A stretch of DNA of 64,000 nt, from NCBI RefSeq assembly GCF_028283685.1, contig NZ_JAPWKF010000006.1:481729-545728 (forward strand). Reading direction: 5' to 3'. This DNA is from Edaphobacter sp. Lineage in GTDB: Bacteria; Acidobacteriota; Terriglobia; Terriglobales; Acidobacteriaceae. Made by a program: the position numbers and the translations under genes. Under the pieces are notes generated by a model. That model was not told the origin of the DNA. It ran no database searches and saw only the letters and a program-made list of their open reading frames with translations. Shown here one piece after another: positions 36,317 through 47,306 of the stretch (the stretch's first letter is position 1; the number at the start of each line of letters is the position of its first letter).

Positions 36317-38080
36317 TTATCGCTTCTCCTTGGCGTCGTCGATGGGTGGTGGGGGCAGGATGGGGGGCCGTGCGGTGCCCTGGGCCTGGCGCTGGGTCTC
36401 GATCTCGCGGACGAGCATGGCGGGGGCGACGGCGCTGACGGGAATGCTGCCGGATTCGGCGCCGCAGATGCCGTTGAAGACCTGCTGATGATCGTCGGTG
36501 GCGACGATGCGGTTGAGTGCGGCCTGCGGGGTGCCGACGATAGAGACGCCGCGCACCAGCTCATCCGGGCGGCCATCGACGAAGACGCGGTAGACGACCA
36601 GCGGGATGACCTGGAAGGCCTGCGGCGAGCGGCGGGTGGTGACGGCGAAGCCGGAGGAGATGTCCTCGAAGTAGAGGCCGTAGGGCTTGCCCTGCTTCTT
36701 TGCCTCGTCGATCAGCATCTGGCGCAGCTCCTTGTCGCTGACGGTCTTGGTGGAGCTGACGATGAGGTTGCCCTGCCGGCCGGTGGGCATGCGGCCGATC
36801 TCGGCGCGTCCGTGGCCGTTGGAGTTGGCGAAGCTGGCGATGGGAAGCCGCGACATGAGGAAGGTTTCGAGCACGCCGTCCTTGATGAGGTCGACGCGGT
36901 GCGCCTGCTGGCCTTCGTCGTCGTAGCTGTAGTGGCCGCTGAGCGGCTGGCCGTCGAAGTCCTTCAGGGTGGGATCGTCGGTGACGCTCATGAAGGTGGG
37001 GAGGATCTGCTTGCCCAGCAGCTTGGTGAAGGTCTGGCCTTCGTCGTCGCCGCGCTGGCGCTGGCCTTCGAGGCGGTGACCGAGGACCTCGTGAAAGAAG
37101 ACGGCGGAGGCGCGGCCGCTGAGGATCGCCGGACCGTTGAAGGGTTCGGTGATGGGAGCAGAGCGCAGGGCGACGAGGTTCTTCGCCATCGCGGTGGTCT
37201 TCTCGATGACGGTCTTCTGGTCGGGGAGGTGGGCGAGAGAGTCGGCCTCGAAGGTCTCGGCGCGGAAGAGGTCCATGCCGTCGGCGGCGCGGGTGCGAGC
37301 GACGATGACGAGACGGGCGACGTGATTGGGGGTCGCCACCCTGGTGCCTTCGGAGGAGACGAAGTAGGCGGTCTCGGTCGCAGCCTGCACGGCGACGTTA
37401 TCGAAGAAGATATCGGGGTACTGGCGGAAGAGGGCGGAGAGCTCGCGCAGTCGCTTCTCCCAGAGGGTGTGATCGGCGTTGAGCGGGGCGGAGGCGGGCA
37501 GTATCTCGGAGGCAGGCTTCTCCTTTGAGAAGTCCGCGGAGGAGTCTTCTTCTTTAGCGCGCACCTGCTGCTCGGTCTTCACCTTCAGGTAGCCGTCGAG
37601 CGCGCGGGCGTATCCACGATTGGTGGCGAACCAGAGACTGCGGTCGATGGCATCGCGGTCGTCGGTGAGCGGCAGGGGGATGGTGGTGAGCGCGCTGGTG
37701 CGGTGATCGCCGTGGGTGTTGTCCTCCTCCGGCGTGCCGATGCGCATCTGCACGTCTGCGGTGCGGCGGCGGCTCTCGTGTTGCCCGGTGATGGCGCCGT
37801 ACTGGGCGCTCATATTGAAGCTGTCGGAGTCGGAGACGGAGTAGCTGAGGTAGTAGGGCTTCGGCTGCTTCTCGTCGCCGATGGCCCCGAGGGAGTTCAT
37901 TGCGCGGCCAAGCTCAGAGCTCATCGCCTCCAGCAGCGCGGTGTTTGCCTTCGCAGCGTCAGCGGCGTGCAGGGGCACGGAGGAGAAGAGGATGGCTCCC
38001 AGGGCAAGGCCCGTGGCGCGGGAGAGGCTGGCACGATATTGCATCATCGGATGGAGAGCTCGTTTCGCGTCAAGGTGCAT
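36317..38080 (-). CDS. Exported TldD-like zinc metallopeptidase
   Basis: A 587-residue TldD/PmbA-family protein with an N-terminal signal (MMQYRASLSRATG...VPLHA from a second start at 38047; the first ATG is 38080). The catalytic HExxxH is His330-Glu331...His335 in AVFFHEVLGHRLEG. Later, GHYSYDDEGQQAHRVDLIKD, FLMSRLPIASFANSNGHGRA and the FEDISSGFAV region complete the TldD core. TldD with TldE degrades unfolded peptides and matures microcin B17 in E. coli. Here both partners appear to be periplasmic, so turnover of exported or imported peptides is the likely role. It is the first gene of a three-gene minus-strand operon. Confidence 0.88.
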   Translation of the reverse strand: MHLDAKRALHPMMQYRASLSRATGLALGAILFSSVPLHAADAAKANTALLEAMSSELGRAMNSLGAIGDEKQPKPYYLSYSVSDSDSFNMSAQYGAITGQHESRRRTADVQMRIGTPEEDNTHGDHRTSALTTIPLPLTDDRDAIDRSLWFATNRGYARALDGYLKVKTEQQVRAKEEDSSADFSKEKPASEILPASAPLNADHTLWEKRLRELSALFRQYPDIFFDNVAVQAATETAYFVSSEGTRVATPNHVARLVIVARTRAADGMDLFRAETFEADSLAHLPDQKTVIEKTTAMAKNLVALRSAPITEPFNGPAILSGRASAVFFHEVLGHRLEGQRQRGDDEGQTFTKLLGKQILPTFMSVTDDPTLKDFDGQPLSGHYSYDDEGQQAHRVDLIKDGVLETFLMSRLPIASFANSNGHGRAEIGRMPTGRQGNLIVSSTKTVSDKELRQMLIDEAKKQGKPYGLYFEDISSGFAVTTRRSPQAFQVIPLVVYRVFVDGRPDELVRGVSIVGTPQAALNRIVATDDHQQVFNGICGAESGSIPVSAVAPAMLVREIETQRQAQGTARPPILPPPPIDDAKEKR

Positions 38081-38341
38081 TCTGGTTGGCGTCTAGCTGA
38101 AGTGGAGTGTATCGAATCTGCTCCCTGCGTGTCTGAAGCTTCAGAGCGTGATGTTGCCTGTTGGACGGATGACAACGGCGTCAGGGGTAGTGCGAGGTTT
38201 GCCGCGGGTATCGCTTTCGTGCAAACTGACACAACCTGAATGGGCGAAACAGCCAGGCGGTGGTCATGGATATGCAAAGTGTTGGGATATGCAAAGCGCT
38301 GGGGATCAGCCGGGCGATGAGCAGGCAAGGGTGATGGAATC

Positions 38342-39706
38342 TTGAAGAGTCTGAGCAGCAGCGCGTGGTTTTGCCGATGGATGGTCCTGATGCTGATCCT
38401 TGCCGGCGGCATGAGTCTTGCGGCCGGGGCGCAGCCGCCTGCCGGGGCCCAGGGGAATAGTAGCCCGTCGCAGCCTGCGCAGACGGCTTCGCCGAAGCGC
38501 GATCCGGCAAAGCCAGCGTACTCCCTGCCGCCCGAGACGCTGGCTCGCGCGATCGCCTACTCGCACATCCGCGTGGTGCTGGATTTCGTCTCGAGCGGAT
38601 GGAGCATCGTCTCGCTGGTGCTGCTGCTGGGGCTGGGCGGGATCGCCCGGATGCGCGACGTTGCGGTAAACCTGAGCCGCAACCGGTGGGTGCAGGGCGT
38701 TGTCTTCGCGCTGCTGCTGTTGCTGGCGACAACGCTGCTGGAGCTGCCGCTGGATATGTATGGGCATCATGTCTCGGTGAGCTACGGCCAGTCGGTGCAG
38801 GGCTGGGGCAGCTGGTTTGCCGATGCCGGTAAGGGCTTTCTGCTGACGCTTGCCGTTGGAGTGCCTGTCGTGATGCTGCTGTTCCGGGTGATCCGCCGCT
38901 CGCCGTCGCGCTGGTGGTTCTGGTTCTGGATTCCGGCGATGCTTCTGGTTCTGGTCTCGGTGTTTGTGGCTCCGGTGCTGATCGATCCCCTGTTCAATAA
39001 GTTCGAGCCGCTGTCGAAGTCCGATCCGGCGCTGGTCGATCGCCTGGAGCAGGTCGTTGCGCGCGGAGGCGTTCAGATTCCGCCTGGCCGCATGTACCTG
39101 ATGAAGGCCAGCGAGAAGGTGACGGGATTGAATGCCTATGTCACCGGTTATGGCGCGTCGAAGCGTGTGGTGGTCTGGGACAACACGACTGCCAAGGCCA
39201 CGCCGGACGAGATCAGCTTCATCTTCGGCCACGAGCTGGGGCACTATGTGCTCAATCACATTCCGAAGACGCTCGCCTTTCTTGGCGTGCTGCTGCTGGT
39301 GGAGTTCTATCTCGGCTATCGCGGCGTGCGATGGCTGCTGGAACGATACGGCAGAGACTGGCATATCCCTTCGCAGAACGACTGGGGAATGCTGGCGGTG
39401 ATGCTGCTGGTGCTCTCCGTGCTATCGTTCTTCACCGAACCCGTAGTGAATGGCTACAGCCGGATGAACGAGCATGAGGCCGACATCTACGGGCAGGAGG
39501 TCATCCATGGCATCGTCGCCGATCCGCAGACGGCGGCGCAACAGGCGTTTCAAGTTCTTGGAGAGGTCTCGCTGACCGATCCCAACCCCAATGCGTTTGT
39601 CACCTTCTGGACGTTCAGTCATCCATCGGTCGCCTATCGCGCTGCATTTGCCGCAGCATACGATCCCTGGAACGCAGATCGGCATCCAAAGTTTTTTAAG
39701 AAGTGA
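38342..39706 (+). CDS. M48 family (Ste24-type) membrane zinc metalloprotease
   Basis: A 454-residue polytopic protease. The zinc site is HExxH at His297-Glu298...His301 (FGHELGHYVLNH), with the third ligand Glu379 in MNEHEADIYG. The N-terminal half has several membrane segments and the Ste24 N-domain feature ELPLDMYGHHVSVSYGQSVQ. ASEKVTGLNAYVTGYGASKR precedes the zinc site, as in CAAX proteases and HtpX relatives. The role is probably membrane-protein quality control. The start used is TTG 38342; an ATG at 38381 is an alternative and would leave a signal-like N-terminus. The HIT gene follows seven bases after the stop. Confidence 0.9.
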   Translation: MKSLSSSAWFCRWMVLMLILAGGMSLAAGAQPPAGAQGNSSPSQPAQTASPKRDPAKPAYSLPPETLARAIAYSHIRVVLDFVSSGWSIVSLVLLLGLGGIARMRDVAVNLSRNRWVQGVVFALLLLLATTLLELPLDMYGHHVSVSYGQSVQGWGSWFADAGKGFLLTLAVGVPVVMLLFRVIRRSPSRWWFWFWIPAMLLVLVSVFVAPVLIDPLFNKFEPLSKSDPALVDRLEQVVARGGVQIPPGRMYLMKASEKVTGLNAYVTGYGASKRVVVWDNTTAKATPDEISFIFGHELGHYVLNHIPKTLAFLGVLLLVEFYLGYRGVRWLLERYGRDWHIPSQNDWGMLAVMLLVLSVLSFFTEPVVNGYSRMNEHEADIYGQEVIHGIVADPQTAAQQAFQVLGEVSLTDPNPNAFVTFWTFSHPSVAYRAAFAAAYDPWNADRHPKFFKK

Positions 39707-39713
39707 AGGTTCT

Positions 39714-40085
39714 ATGACTCCATCTGTGTCTGCTTTAAAAACATCTCCGGACTGCCTGTTTTGCAGGATTATTGCGGGAGAGATTCCGGCCAACCGCGTC
39801 TATGAAGACGAACACTGCATCGCCTTCCCGGATATCAATCCTCAGGCGCCGACGCATCTGCTGATCATTCCAAAGGAGCACATGGTTTCGGTGGCGAAGA
39901 CGCTCGAAGAGCACAAGCCGCTGCTCGGGCACATGATGGCGACTGCGGCGGAGCTGGCGAAGGCGCGTGAACTCGAGAAGGGCTTTCGCATCGTCGTGAA
40001 TACGGGCGACGATGGAGGGCAGACGGTGCATCATCTGCACCTGCACCTGCTGGGCGGCCGCCGGATGAGTTGGCCTCCAGGCTAG
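39714..40085 (+). CDS. HIT family nucleotide hydrolase (HinT-like)
   Basis: A 123-residue HIT-domain protein. The family signature CLFCRIIAGEIPANRVYEDE opens the domain, and the histidine triad is His107-L-His109-L-His111 in HHLHLHLLGG. HinT-type enzymes hydrolyse adenosine 5'-phosphoramidates and adenylated lysines. The ATG at 39714 is preceded by AAGTGAAGG and lies seven bases after the M48 protease stop, so the two are co-transcribed. Confidence 0.93.
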   Translation: MTPSVSALKTSPDCLFCRIIAGEIPANRVYEDEHCIAFPDINPQAPTHLLIIPKEHMVSVAKTLEEHKPLLGHMMATAAELAKARELEKGFRIVVNTGDDGGQTVHHLHLHLLGGRRMSWPPG

Positions 40086-40094
40086 AGAAAAGAA

Positions 40095-40123
40095 GAAGGG
40101 CGAGCCGCAATGGCTCGCCCTTC
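40095..40123 (-). terminator. Terminator of the receiver-like gene
   Basis: A 12-bp perfect stem (gaagggcgagcc / ggctcgcccttc) with a gcaat loop. On the minus strand it is followed by ttcttttctct. It lies just past the restored stop of the minus-strand gene and after the HIT gene, so it may serve both. Confidence 0.85.
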
Positions 40124-40142
40124 AGTTACGCCAGCAGCATGG

Positions 40143-41220
40143 CTACTGGTTGTAGTTGTTTTCTTCCTCTTCCTCGGCGCCGTAGCGGCGCAGCAGGTTC
40201 GGCAGGTTCTGCGAGAACGCTGCACGCGGCATGACGCTAGTCGCAGCCGGCCTCGACCGCCTTGGCCTTCAGGTCGCCCTGCAGGTGCGAGAGAAAGCCG
40301 ATGATGGAGGTCCCGCGCTTCAGCTTCGACTTCAGCTTGGGGATCAGCGTCAGTGGCTTGGCTGCGGTGTTGTTGAGGTCGAATACGATCAGCGCCGGAC
40401 GCTCTTCTTCGCCGGTCGTCAGCTGCGCGATCACGTCCTTGTCGTTCTTGACGAACGCGACCTTGACGCCCAGCTTGCGCGAGGTCTCCTGAATCTTTGC
40501 CGTGAAGAAGAGGTCTTCGATAAAGAAGAGGATCTTCGTCGGCGCATCTTCCGGAATCGGGATCGTACGGCCCTGCGAGTAGTCGATGGGCTGCGAATCG
40601 CTGACATGGAAGTTGCGGCCGTGGCCGTTCGAGCGGCGGTGATTGCCGGTGTCGATGGTGGAGGGAGGAGTATCGGCAAAGTTGCCGTTTACCTCGCGGT
40701 AGCTGTGGTCCATTGGACCTACAAAGCTGCGAGGACCGCGCTGCTGCTTGCCGCCTCCGCCGCCCCCTTTGGAGCGTTTGAAGGTGCTGTTGCCCGGCTG
40801 GTGGGTCTGCTGATACTGGCCGCTGGCATTGAAGTCGCCGCCGCTCTGGCTGCGCGGACGATCGCCGCGGCCGCCGTCACGGAACTTCTTCTTCCAGCGC
40901 TTGGCACCATTGCCGTTGCCCTGCTGCTGTTGTCCACCCTGGAAGGGCTGTCCCGAAGACTGCTGGGGCGCGGCCTGTGCGGGAGCGGCGCCCTCCGCGA
41001 GAGGAAGCTGTCCCTGGGGGCTGCTTTCTGCCTGGGGTGCTCCAGCCTCCGAGGGCAGGCCCTTGTTCTTGCGCTTACGCCGCCGGCGGCGGCTGCTCTT
41101 GGACTGGCCCATGCCTGGGGCCGATGACCCGCCGGCATACTGCGAATCTCCATCGGGAATGGGGACCGCGGTGGAACCCTGGTGCGACTGCACCTCGGGC
41201 ATATTCTGCTCTGAAGTCAT
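40143..41220 (-). CDS. Receiver-like domain protein with basic low-complexity N-terminus (frameshifted near its end)
   Basis: As read, 327 residues ending at 40237. Residues 1-215 are low complexity: a basic cluster (KSSRRRRRKRKNKG, ~41-54), Gln/Gly-rich runs and KRWKKKFRDGGRGDRPRS, typical of RNA- or DNA-binding tails. Residues ~230-327 look like a response-regulator-type alpha/beta fold (APTKILFFIEDLFFTAKIQE, PALIVFDLNNT, SIIGFLSH), but the phospho-acceptor region is altered. The frame stops at EAGCD, where a receiver should continue. One base less gives SVMPRAAFSQNLPNLLRRYG and a stop at 40143, so a base insertion near 40232-40236 is likely. Function unknown. Confidence 0.7.
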
Positions 41221-42053
41221 GCTTCCACTTCCTGCTGCGCCAAAGGCGCTTTTAACGTTTCACTCCCACGGACGCACGTGTCTCGTCGAATCTGTCCTTT
41301 GAGACAGGGTACGAACCAAACCCGTAGTGCGGCGTCGGAGAAAACGATCTCAAGTTGTACTCAAAACGGAACGTCAACAAAATGTTGATACTCGCTGTCG
41401 GCATGTTGCATGCAACCGCACTGACAGCACGGAAGACCTCATCCGGCTCTTCCTTCACCCTCACAGTTAGCAACTAGGTCCGGCGGTGCCGCTCCTGCCA
41501 ACTCCGAAGCCCTCCGTTGGCGGATTGCATTCGTGTGGCACACTCAGCCGGTTGCCAGAGACAGGCTACGCGCAATCCGATTGCTTGGCAAGCCTTCTCT
41601 TTTTTTATTGTACCGTACCGAGAGAAGCCAAGGCAGAGACGGGGATCGAGTGCGCTCCGGAATTTGCCGGAGCAGCTGCCTCTTGCTTCTTTATCCTTAT
41701 ACTGATGGCCAGTCACTGGCCTCCCATAAACTTTGGTTCACCCTTGGCGGGGAACCGACGCCTTGCATGCGGGCTGTGTCATCTATGGACTCAGCTTCCT
41801 TCCTGCCGGCGCCAGATCTGTCGTCCTCAGTTCCGCCGCGGCGGTTCCCAGAACGATCTGACGGGAATATATAGAGCAATCCATGTGCCATTCGCTAAAT
41901 CGCTATTTACTGGCGTTTACGCAGGTGACTCAAGCGGAAGCGTCCACAATTCCGTTTTTTGAAGGTTTAAGGCTCCAGATTTTGGGAGAGTCTGGGCGAA
42001 TCCTGAGAGAGTCTTTGGAAGAATCAAGGGACGATCAATTTAGCCGGGAATGT
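41221..42053. other. Gene-poor region with palindromes and possible small-RNA structure
   Basis: More than 800 bases without a convincing gene; open frames of up to ~158 codons here have no protein character and overlap on both strands. Seen directly: inverted repeat tcaaca-aaa-tgttga at 41374-41388; perfect palindrome gttgcatgcaac at 41405-41416; arms cggattgc (41521-41528) and gcaatccg (41572-41579), followed by a T-run at ~41599-41607; and arms gggaaccg (41750-41757) and cggttccc (41842-41849). An untranslated RNA or regulatory hub is possible. No known RNA family was matched. Confidence 0.45.
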
Positions 42054-42082
42054 TTGACCCGCCACATGGAGAACCCTATAAT
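42054..42082 (+). promoter_or_regulatory. Near-consensus sigma-70 promoter for ompH
   Basis: TTGACC at 42054-42059, exactly 17 bases, then a perfect TATAAT at 42077-42082. It points at the OmpH/Skp gene. Transcription would begin near 42089, giving an untranslated leader of about 185 bases containing short GC-rich stems. It is the best-looking promoter in the window. Confidence 0.78.
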
Positions 42083-42272
42083 CGTGGTGTTCTGGCAGCC
42101 CTCTCGCTCCCTTCCGGCCCTTATTGGGAAGCCGGAGATCGAGGTACAGATAATCCGTTCCAGGTCGAGCGGATTGTTGAGCGGATGCAGGGCCATTGGC
42201 TCGGAAGGTCGCGTTCATGCACCTACGACCGGTTGATTTAGCGAACGAACCCGAAGGAGTACCAAACACCGC

Positions 42273-42959
42273 ATGAATCGCTCTCTCGTACTTGTCTCCG
42301 CGCTTGGCGTGGGACTCTCGACTGTCGCTGCGCACGCGCAGACGGCTGCTACCCCTGCTCCTGCTGCTCCGGCCACCGCTGCTGCCAACACGCCTCCGCC
42401 TCCGCCACAGGCAATTCCCGCCAAGATTGCTCTGATCGCCTTTGAGCAGGCTGTCTTCGCCACCAACGAGGGCCAGCAGGCTGTCCAGGGTGTGCAGAAG
42501 AAGTACGAGCCCAAGCGCGCGCAGATTGAGTCTCTCGGTCAGGAGGTCGAATCGCTCAAGAAGCAGCTGCAGAGCGCGCCGGCCACCCTCTCCGATGAGG
42601 AGCGTGCGACCCGCCTGAAGAACATCGACACCAAGGAAAAGCAGCTGAACCGTGATGCCGAGGACGCGAACAACGCGTACCAGGCTGACGTTCAGGAGGC
42701 TTACGGCAAGGTAGCCCGCAAGGTTTCGGGCACGGTGCAGAAGTATGTTGCCGAGAACGGCTACACCCTGCTGCTCGACGTGAGCAACCAGCAGACCAGC
42801 AATGTCATGTGGGCGACGCAGAATCCGAACATCGACATCACCCTGGCTGTGGTGAACGCATACAACACGACCTCCGGCGTTGCCGCTCCGGCCCCGTCGG
42901 CTCCGACCCCGTCGGCGACCCGTCCGCGTCCTGCGGCCACCAAGCCCCCGACCAAGTAA
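42273..42959 (+). CDS. OmpH/Skp family periplasmic chaperone
   Basis: A 228-residue protein: a signal peptide (MNRSLVLVSA...AAHAQ), a Pro/Ala-rich linker, then the Skp/OmpH domain from IPAKIALIAFEQAVFATNEG through a long charged coiled coil (ALE-rich helices at ~75-150) and ENGYTLLLDVSNQ, ending in a Pro/Ala/Thr tail. Skp-type proteins hold unfolded outer-membrane proteins for the BAM complex. In many bacteria the gene sits by bamA and lpx genes; here it stands alone with its own strong promoter and a terminator at 42982. Confidence 0.88.
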   Translation: MNRSLVLVSALGVGLSTVAAHAQTAATPAPAAPATAAANTPPPPPQAIPAKIALIAFEQAVFATNEGQQAVQGVQKKYEPKRAQIESLGQEVESLKKQLQSAPATLSDEERATRLKNIDTKEKQLNRDAEDANNAYQADVQEAYGKVARKVSGTVQKYVAENGYTLLLDVSNQQTSNVMWATQNPNIDITLAVVNAYNTTSGVAAPAPSAPTPSATRPRPAATKPPTK

Positions 42960-42981
42960 CCAGCAATTCCATGCTTTTCCG

Positions 42982-43015
42982 TCTGGCCTCTCCTTCGGGG
43001 GAGGCCAGATGTTTT
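42982..43015 (+). terminator. Intrinsic terminator of ompH
   Basis: Stem tctggcctc(t)cc / gg(g)gaggccaga with a ttcg-type loop, followed by tgttttgt, 23 bases past the stop codon. Confidence 0.88.
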
Positions 43016-43280
43016 GTCTGTGGAAAATATTGTGGAATACTTCAGGCGTAGCTGCTGGTAGGGAGCCGAGGGGCTATCTGCCTGTCAATACAGGGGATAT
43101 CGTCCAGATAGTATATGTATCCTGTAATCAGATATTTACGGGATGGAGCGGAGTATTTGTGCAGGCAGGCGAAGGCCCCTGCGGGGAAATCCGCTGATTT
43201 CAACGCTTTCCACAAATGAAAGTTACAGCAGTGTTATGGCGTTTTGCGCATCTGACGAAATCGGCCCCTGCCAGATGGGC

Positions 43281-43310
43281 ACTGGAGCGCAACATGCAGG
43301 GCGCTCCAGT
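43281..43310. other. Perfect hairpin downstream of lepA
   Basis: A 10-bp perfect stem (actggagcgc / gcgctccagt) with a 10-base loop, located 24 bases past the lepA stop on the minus strand. No T-tract follows, so it may protect the 3' end or be a factor-dependent stop rather than an intrinsic terminator. The ~260 bases between it and the ompH terminator contain no gene. Confidence 0.55.
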
Positions 43311-43333
43311 GGGTCGATGGCTTACCGGATGAC

Positions 43334-45136
<1,803 letters not shown>

Positions 45137-45247
45137 ACGTAGGTGACGGAATGCCTCAATCTCCCATGATAGCAGCGTGAGATGCGGGAGGCAGGCACGT
45201 CGGCGGACCGTTTCTGCGGCTGCAACGTCATACAATGAGCAGGAACG

Positions 45248-47143
45248 ATGCATCGGTTGAATCAGAACAATTCTGTGCGGCGCTGGATGCTTGCCGCAGC
45301 GTGTGCGCCGCTGGTGTTGCTTGCCGGCTGCCCGCAGAACGGTACGCCGCAGGCCGGTGCGCCAGGCAAGGTGCCTGCGCAGGCGACGGCTCCCACGACG
45401 CCTGCCGCGAACCCAGCCGCGCCGCAGACTGCGGCTCCCGGAACCGGCACGGCGCAGAGCGTCAACGATGCCGCCAATGCGTACAAAGCGCAGCAGTTGA
45501 TCAACCGCGTGGAACAGAGCTATCGCACCGGCGTGGAGAACTATCGTGCCGGGCATCTTGAGGCTGCGCGCGCGGACTTCGATGCGGCGGTCGACCTGAT
45601 GCTGACCAGCGGACTCGACCTGAAGCACGATCCGCAGCTTGCGGACGAGTTTGAGCATCTGCTGGACTCGGTTAATTCGCTTGAGCTTGCCGCGTTGAAG
45701 GAGGGCAACGGTCTTTCGCCTGTCATCGAAGCAGCTCCTCTCGATGCTGCCGCGAATGAGGTCACGTTTAAATCGGATGCTGCCCTCAACGCGCAGCTGA
45801 ACGATGAGCTGAAGACGACGCTGTCCGATTTTCCGCTTGTGGTGAACGACTATGTCGCCGGCTATATCAATTACTTTTCCAATTCGCAGACGGGCCATGC
45901 GCACCTGCTGCGCTCGCTGGAGCGCGCGGGCAAGTACAAGGACATGATTCAGAAGATTCTGCGTGAAGAGGGTGTACCGCAGGATCTGATCTATCTCGCG
46001 GTCGCGGAGTCGGGCTTCCAGCCGCAGGCTCTCAATACGCACTCCGGGGCGGCTGGCATGTGGCAGTTCATGCCCTTTGCCGGAGCATATGGCCTTGCTC
46101 GCAATGGCTGGGTCGACGAGCGCTTCGACCCGGAGAAGTCTTCCCGCGCCTACGGCCGGTATATGAAGTCGCTCTACGATCAGTTCGGCGACTGGTATCT
46201 TGCCATGGCGGCGTACGACTGGGGCCCGGGCAATGTGCAGCGCGCGGTGATGAAGACGGGCTACGCCGACTTCTGGGAGCTGTATCGTCGCGGCAATCTT
46301 CCCGGCGAGACGAAGAACTACGTTCCGGGCATCATCGCCGCCATCATCATGTCGAAGAATCCGACGAAGTACGGGCTCGACAAGATTCAGCCGATGGCGG
46401 CTGTGGTCTCCGATACGGTGACGATCGACTACACGGTCGACCTGCACCTGGTGGCGGACGTGACAAATGCCTCGCTGGAGGAGATTGTTGCGCTGAACCC
46501 GAGTCTGCTGCGCATGAACACTCCGCACGATGCGCCGTTCGATCTGCACATCCCTCTTGGCACGCGCGATGCCTTTACGTCGCGCATCAAGGAGATCCCG
46601 GAAGAGAAGCGGTCGAGCTGGCGCTTCCACGTGGTGCGCACCGGGGAAGCGCTCGATACGATTGCCTCGACGCTTCATGCTCGTGCGAGCGAGATCGCTG
46701 AGACCAACAGCCTGAAGCCGGGCGAAAGCCTCGAAGAAGGCGACGAGCTTGTCGTGCCTGTCGCGACCGTGACGAGTTCGCATCCGCAGCGTTACAAGGT
46801 GCGGCGCGGGGATACTCTCATTACCGTTGCCGATCGTTTCGGCGTGTCGGTGGAAGATCTTCGCTCGTGGAATCGGTTGAGCTCGAATACGATTGCGCCG
46901 GGCCGCACGATTGCTGTCGCTGCGCCGGTAAAGCTTGCGCCATCGACGCGCACACGCGGCAGAGCGTCGCGTTCTTCTTCGTCGAAGACGTCGAAGGCAT
47001 CCTCGAAATCATCGAGCGCATCGTCGAAGAAAGCGACGAAGAGCACGACGAAATCATCGCCTGCAAAGAGCTCTTCCGCGAAGACCTCATCGAGCAAGAC
47101 GAGCCCATCCTCTTCCAAGAAGAAATCGAAGGCTGCTCGATAA
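45248..47143 (+). CDS. mltD: MltD-like membrane-bound lytic transglycosylase with LysM domains
   Basis: A 631-residue lipoprotein (lipobox VLLAGC). After a Pro/Ala-rich linker and a helical region, the SLT goose-type lysozyme domain spans ~230-380, with catalytic Glu254 in [13 protein letters not shown] and [18 protein letters not shown] and YDWGPGNV. Two LysM-type modules follow (~460-510 and ~517-560, [20 protein letters not shown]), which bind peptidoglycan. The final ~60 residues are Ser/Lys/Thr-rich low complexity, an unusual addition that resembles the Lys-rich tail of the next gene. The role is cleavage of glycan strands with 1,6-anhydro product formation. Confidence 0.92.
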   Translation: MHRLNQNNSVRRWMLAAACAPLVLLAGCPQNGTPQAGAPGKVPAQATAPTTPAANPAAPQTAAPGTGTAQSVNDAANAYKAQQLINRVEQSYRTGVENYRAGHLEAARADFDAAVDLMLTSGLDLKHDPQLADEFEHLLDSVNSLELAALKEGNGLSPVIEAAPLDAAANEVTFKSDAALNAQLNDELKTTLSDFPLVVNDYVAGYINYFSNSQTGHAHLLRSLERAGKYKDMIQKILREEGVPQDLIYLAVAESGFQPQALNTHSGAAGMWQFMPFAGAYGLARNGWVDERFDPEKSSRAYGRYMKSLYDQFGDWYLAMAAYDWGPGNVQRAVMKTGYADFWELYRRGNLPGETKNYVPGIIAAIIMSKNPTKYGLDKIQPMAAVVSDTVTIDYTVDLHLVADVTNASLEEIVALNPSLLRMNTPHDAPFDLHIPLGTRDAFTSRIKEIPEEKRSSWRFHVVRTGEALDTIASTLHARASEIAETNSLKPGESLEEGDELVVPVATVTSSHPQRYKVRRGDTLITVADRFGVSVEDLRSWNRLSSNTIAPGRTIAVAAPVKLAPSTRTRGRASRSSSSKTSKASSKSSSASSKKATKSTTKSSPAKSSSAKTSSSKTSPSSSKKKSKAAR

Positions 47144-47306
47144 GCTACCTAACAAAAAAGAGTGCTTGCCATTGCTGGCACATGTAGGCATTCTGTTGCT
47201 AGAATCTCGCCGGATGTAGAGGTAGAGTTAATCTGCATCGAATCGCAAAACGGATCATGGAAATGCGATTCGCTGACGAAGAGATCAAGCAGAGGATAAG
47301 GCGATC

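Noticed and set aside
41460..41620. Possible SRP or 6S RNA in the gene-poor kilobase
   Set aside because: No GGAAG-type SRP loop or other diagnostic 6S/SRP element could be identified; only generic stems and a T-run are visible.
45137..46783. Apparent ~550-residue N-terminal extension of LepA
   Set aside because: It runs antisense through mltD and has no similarity to any LepA; the conserved LepA start is at 45136.
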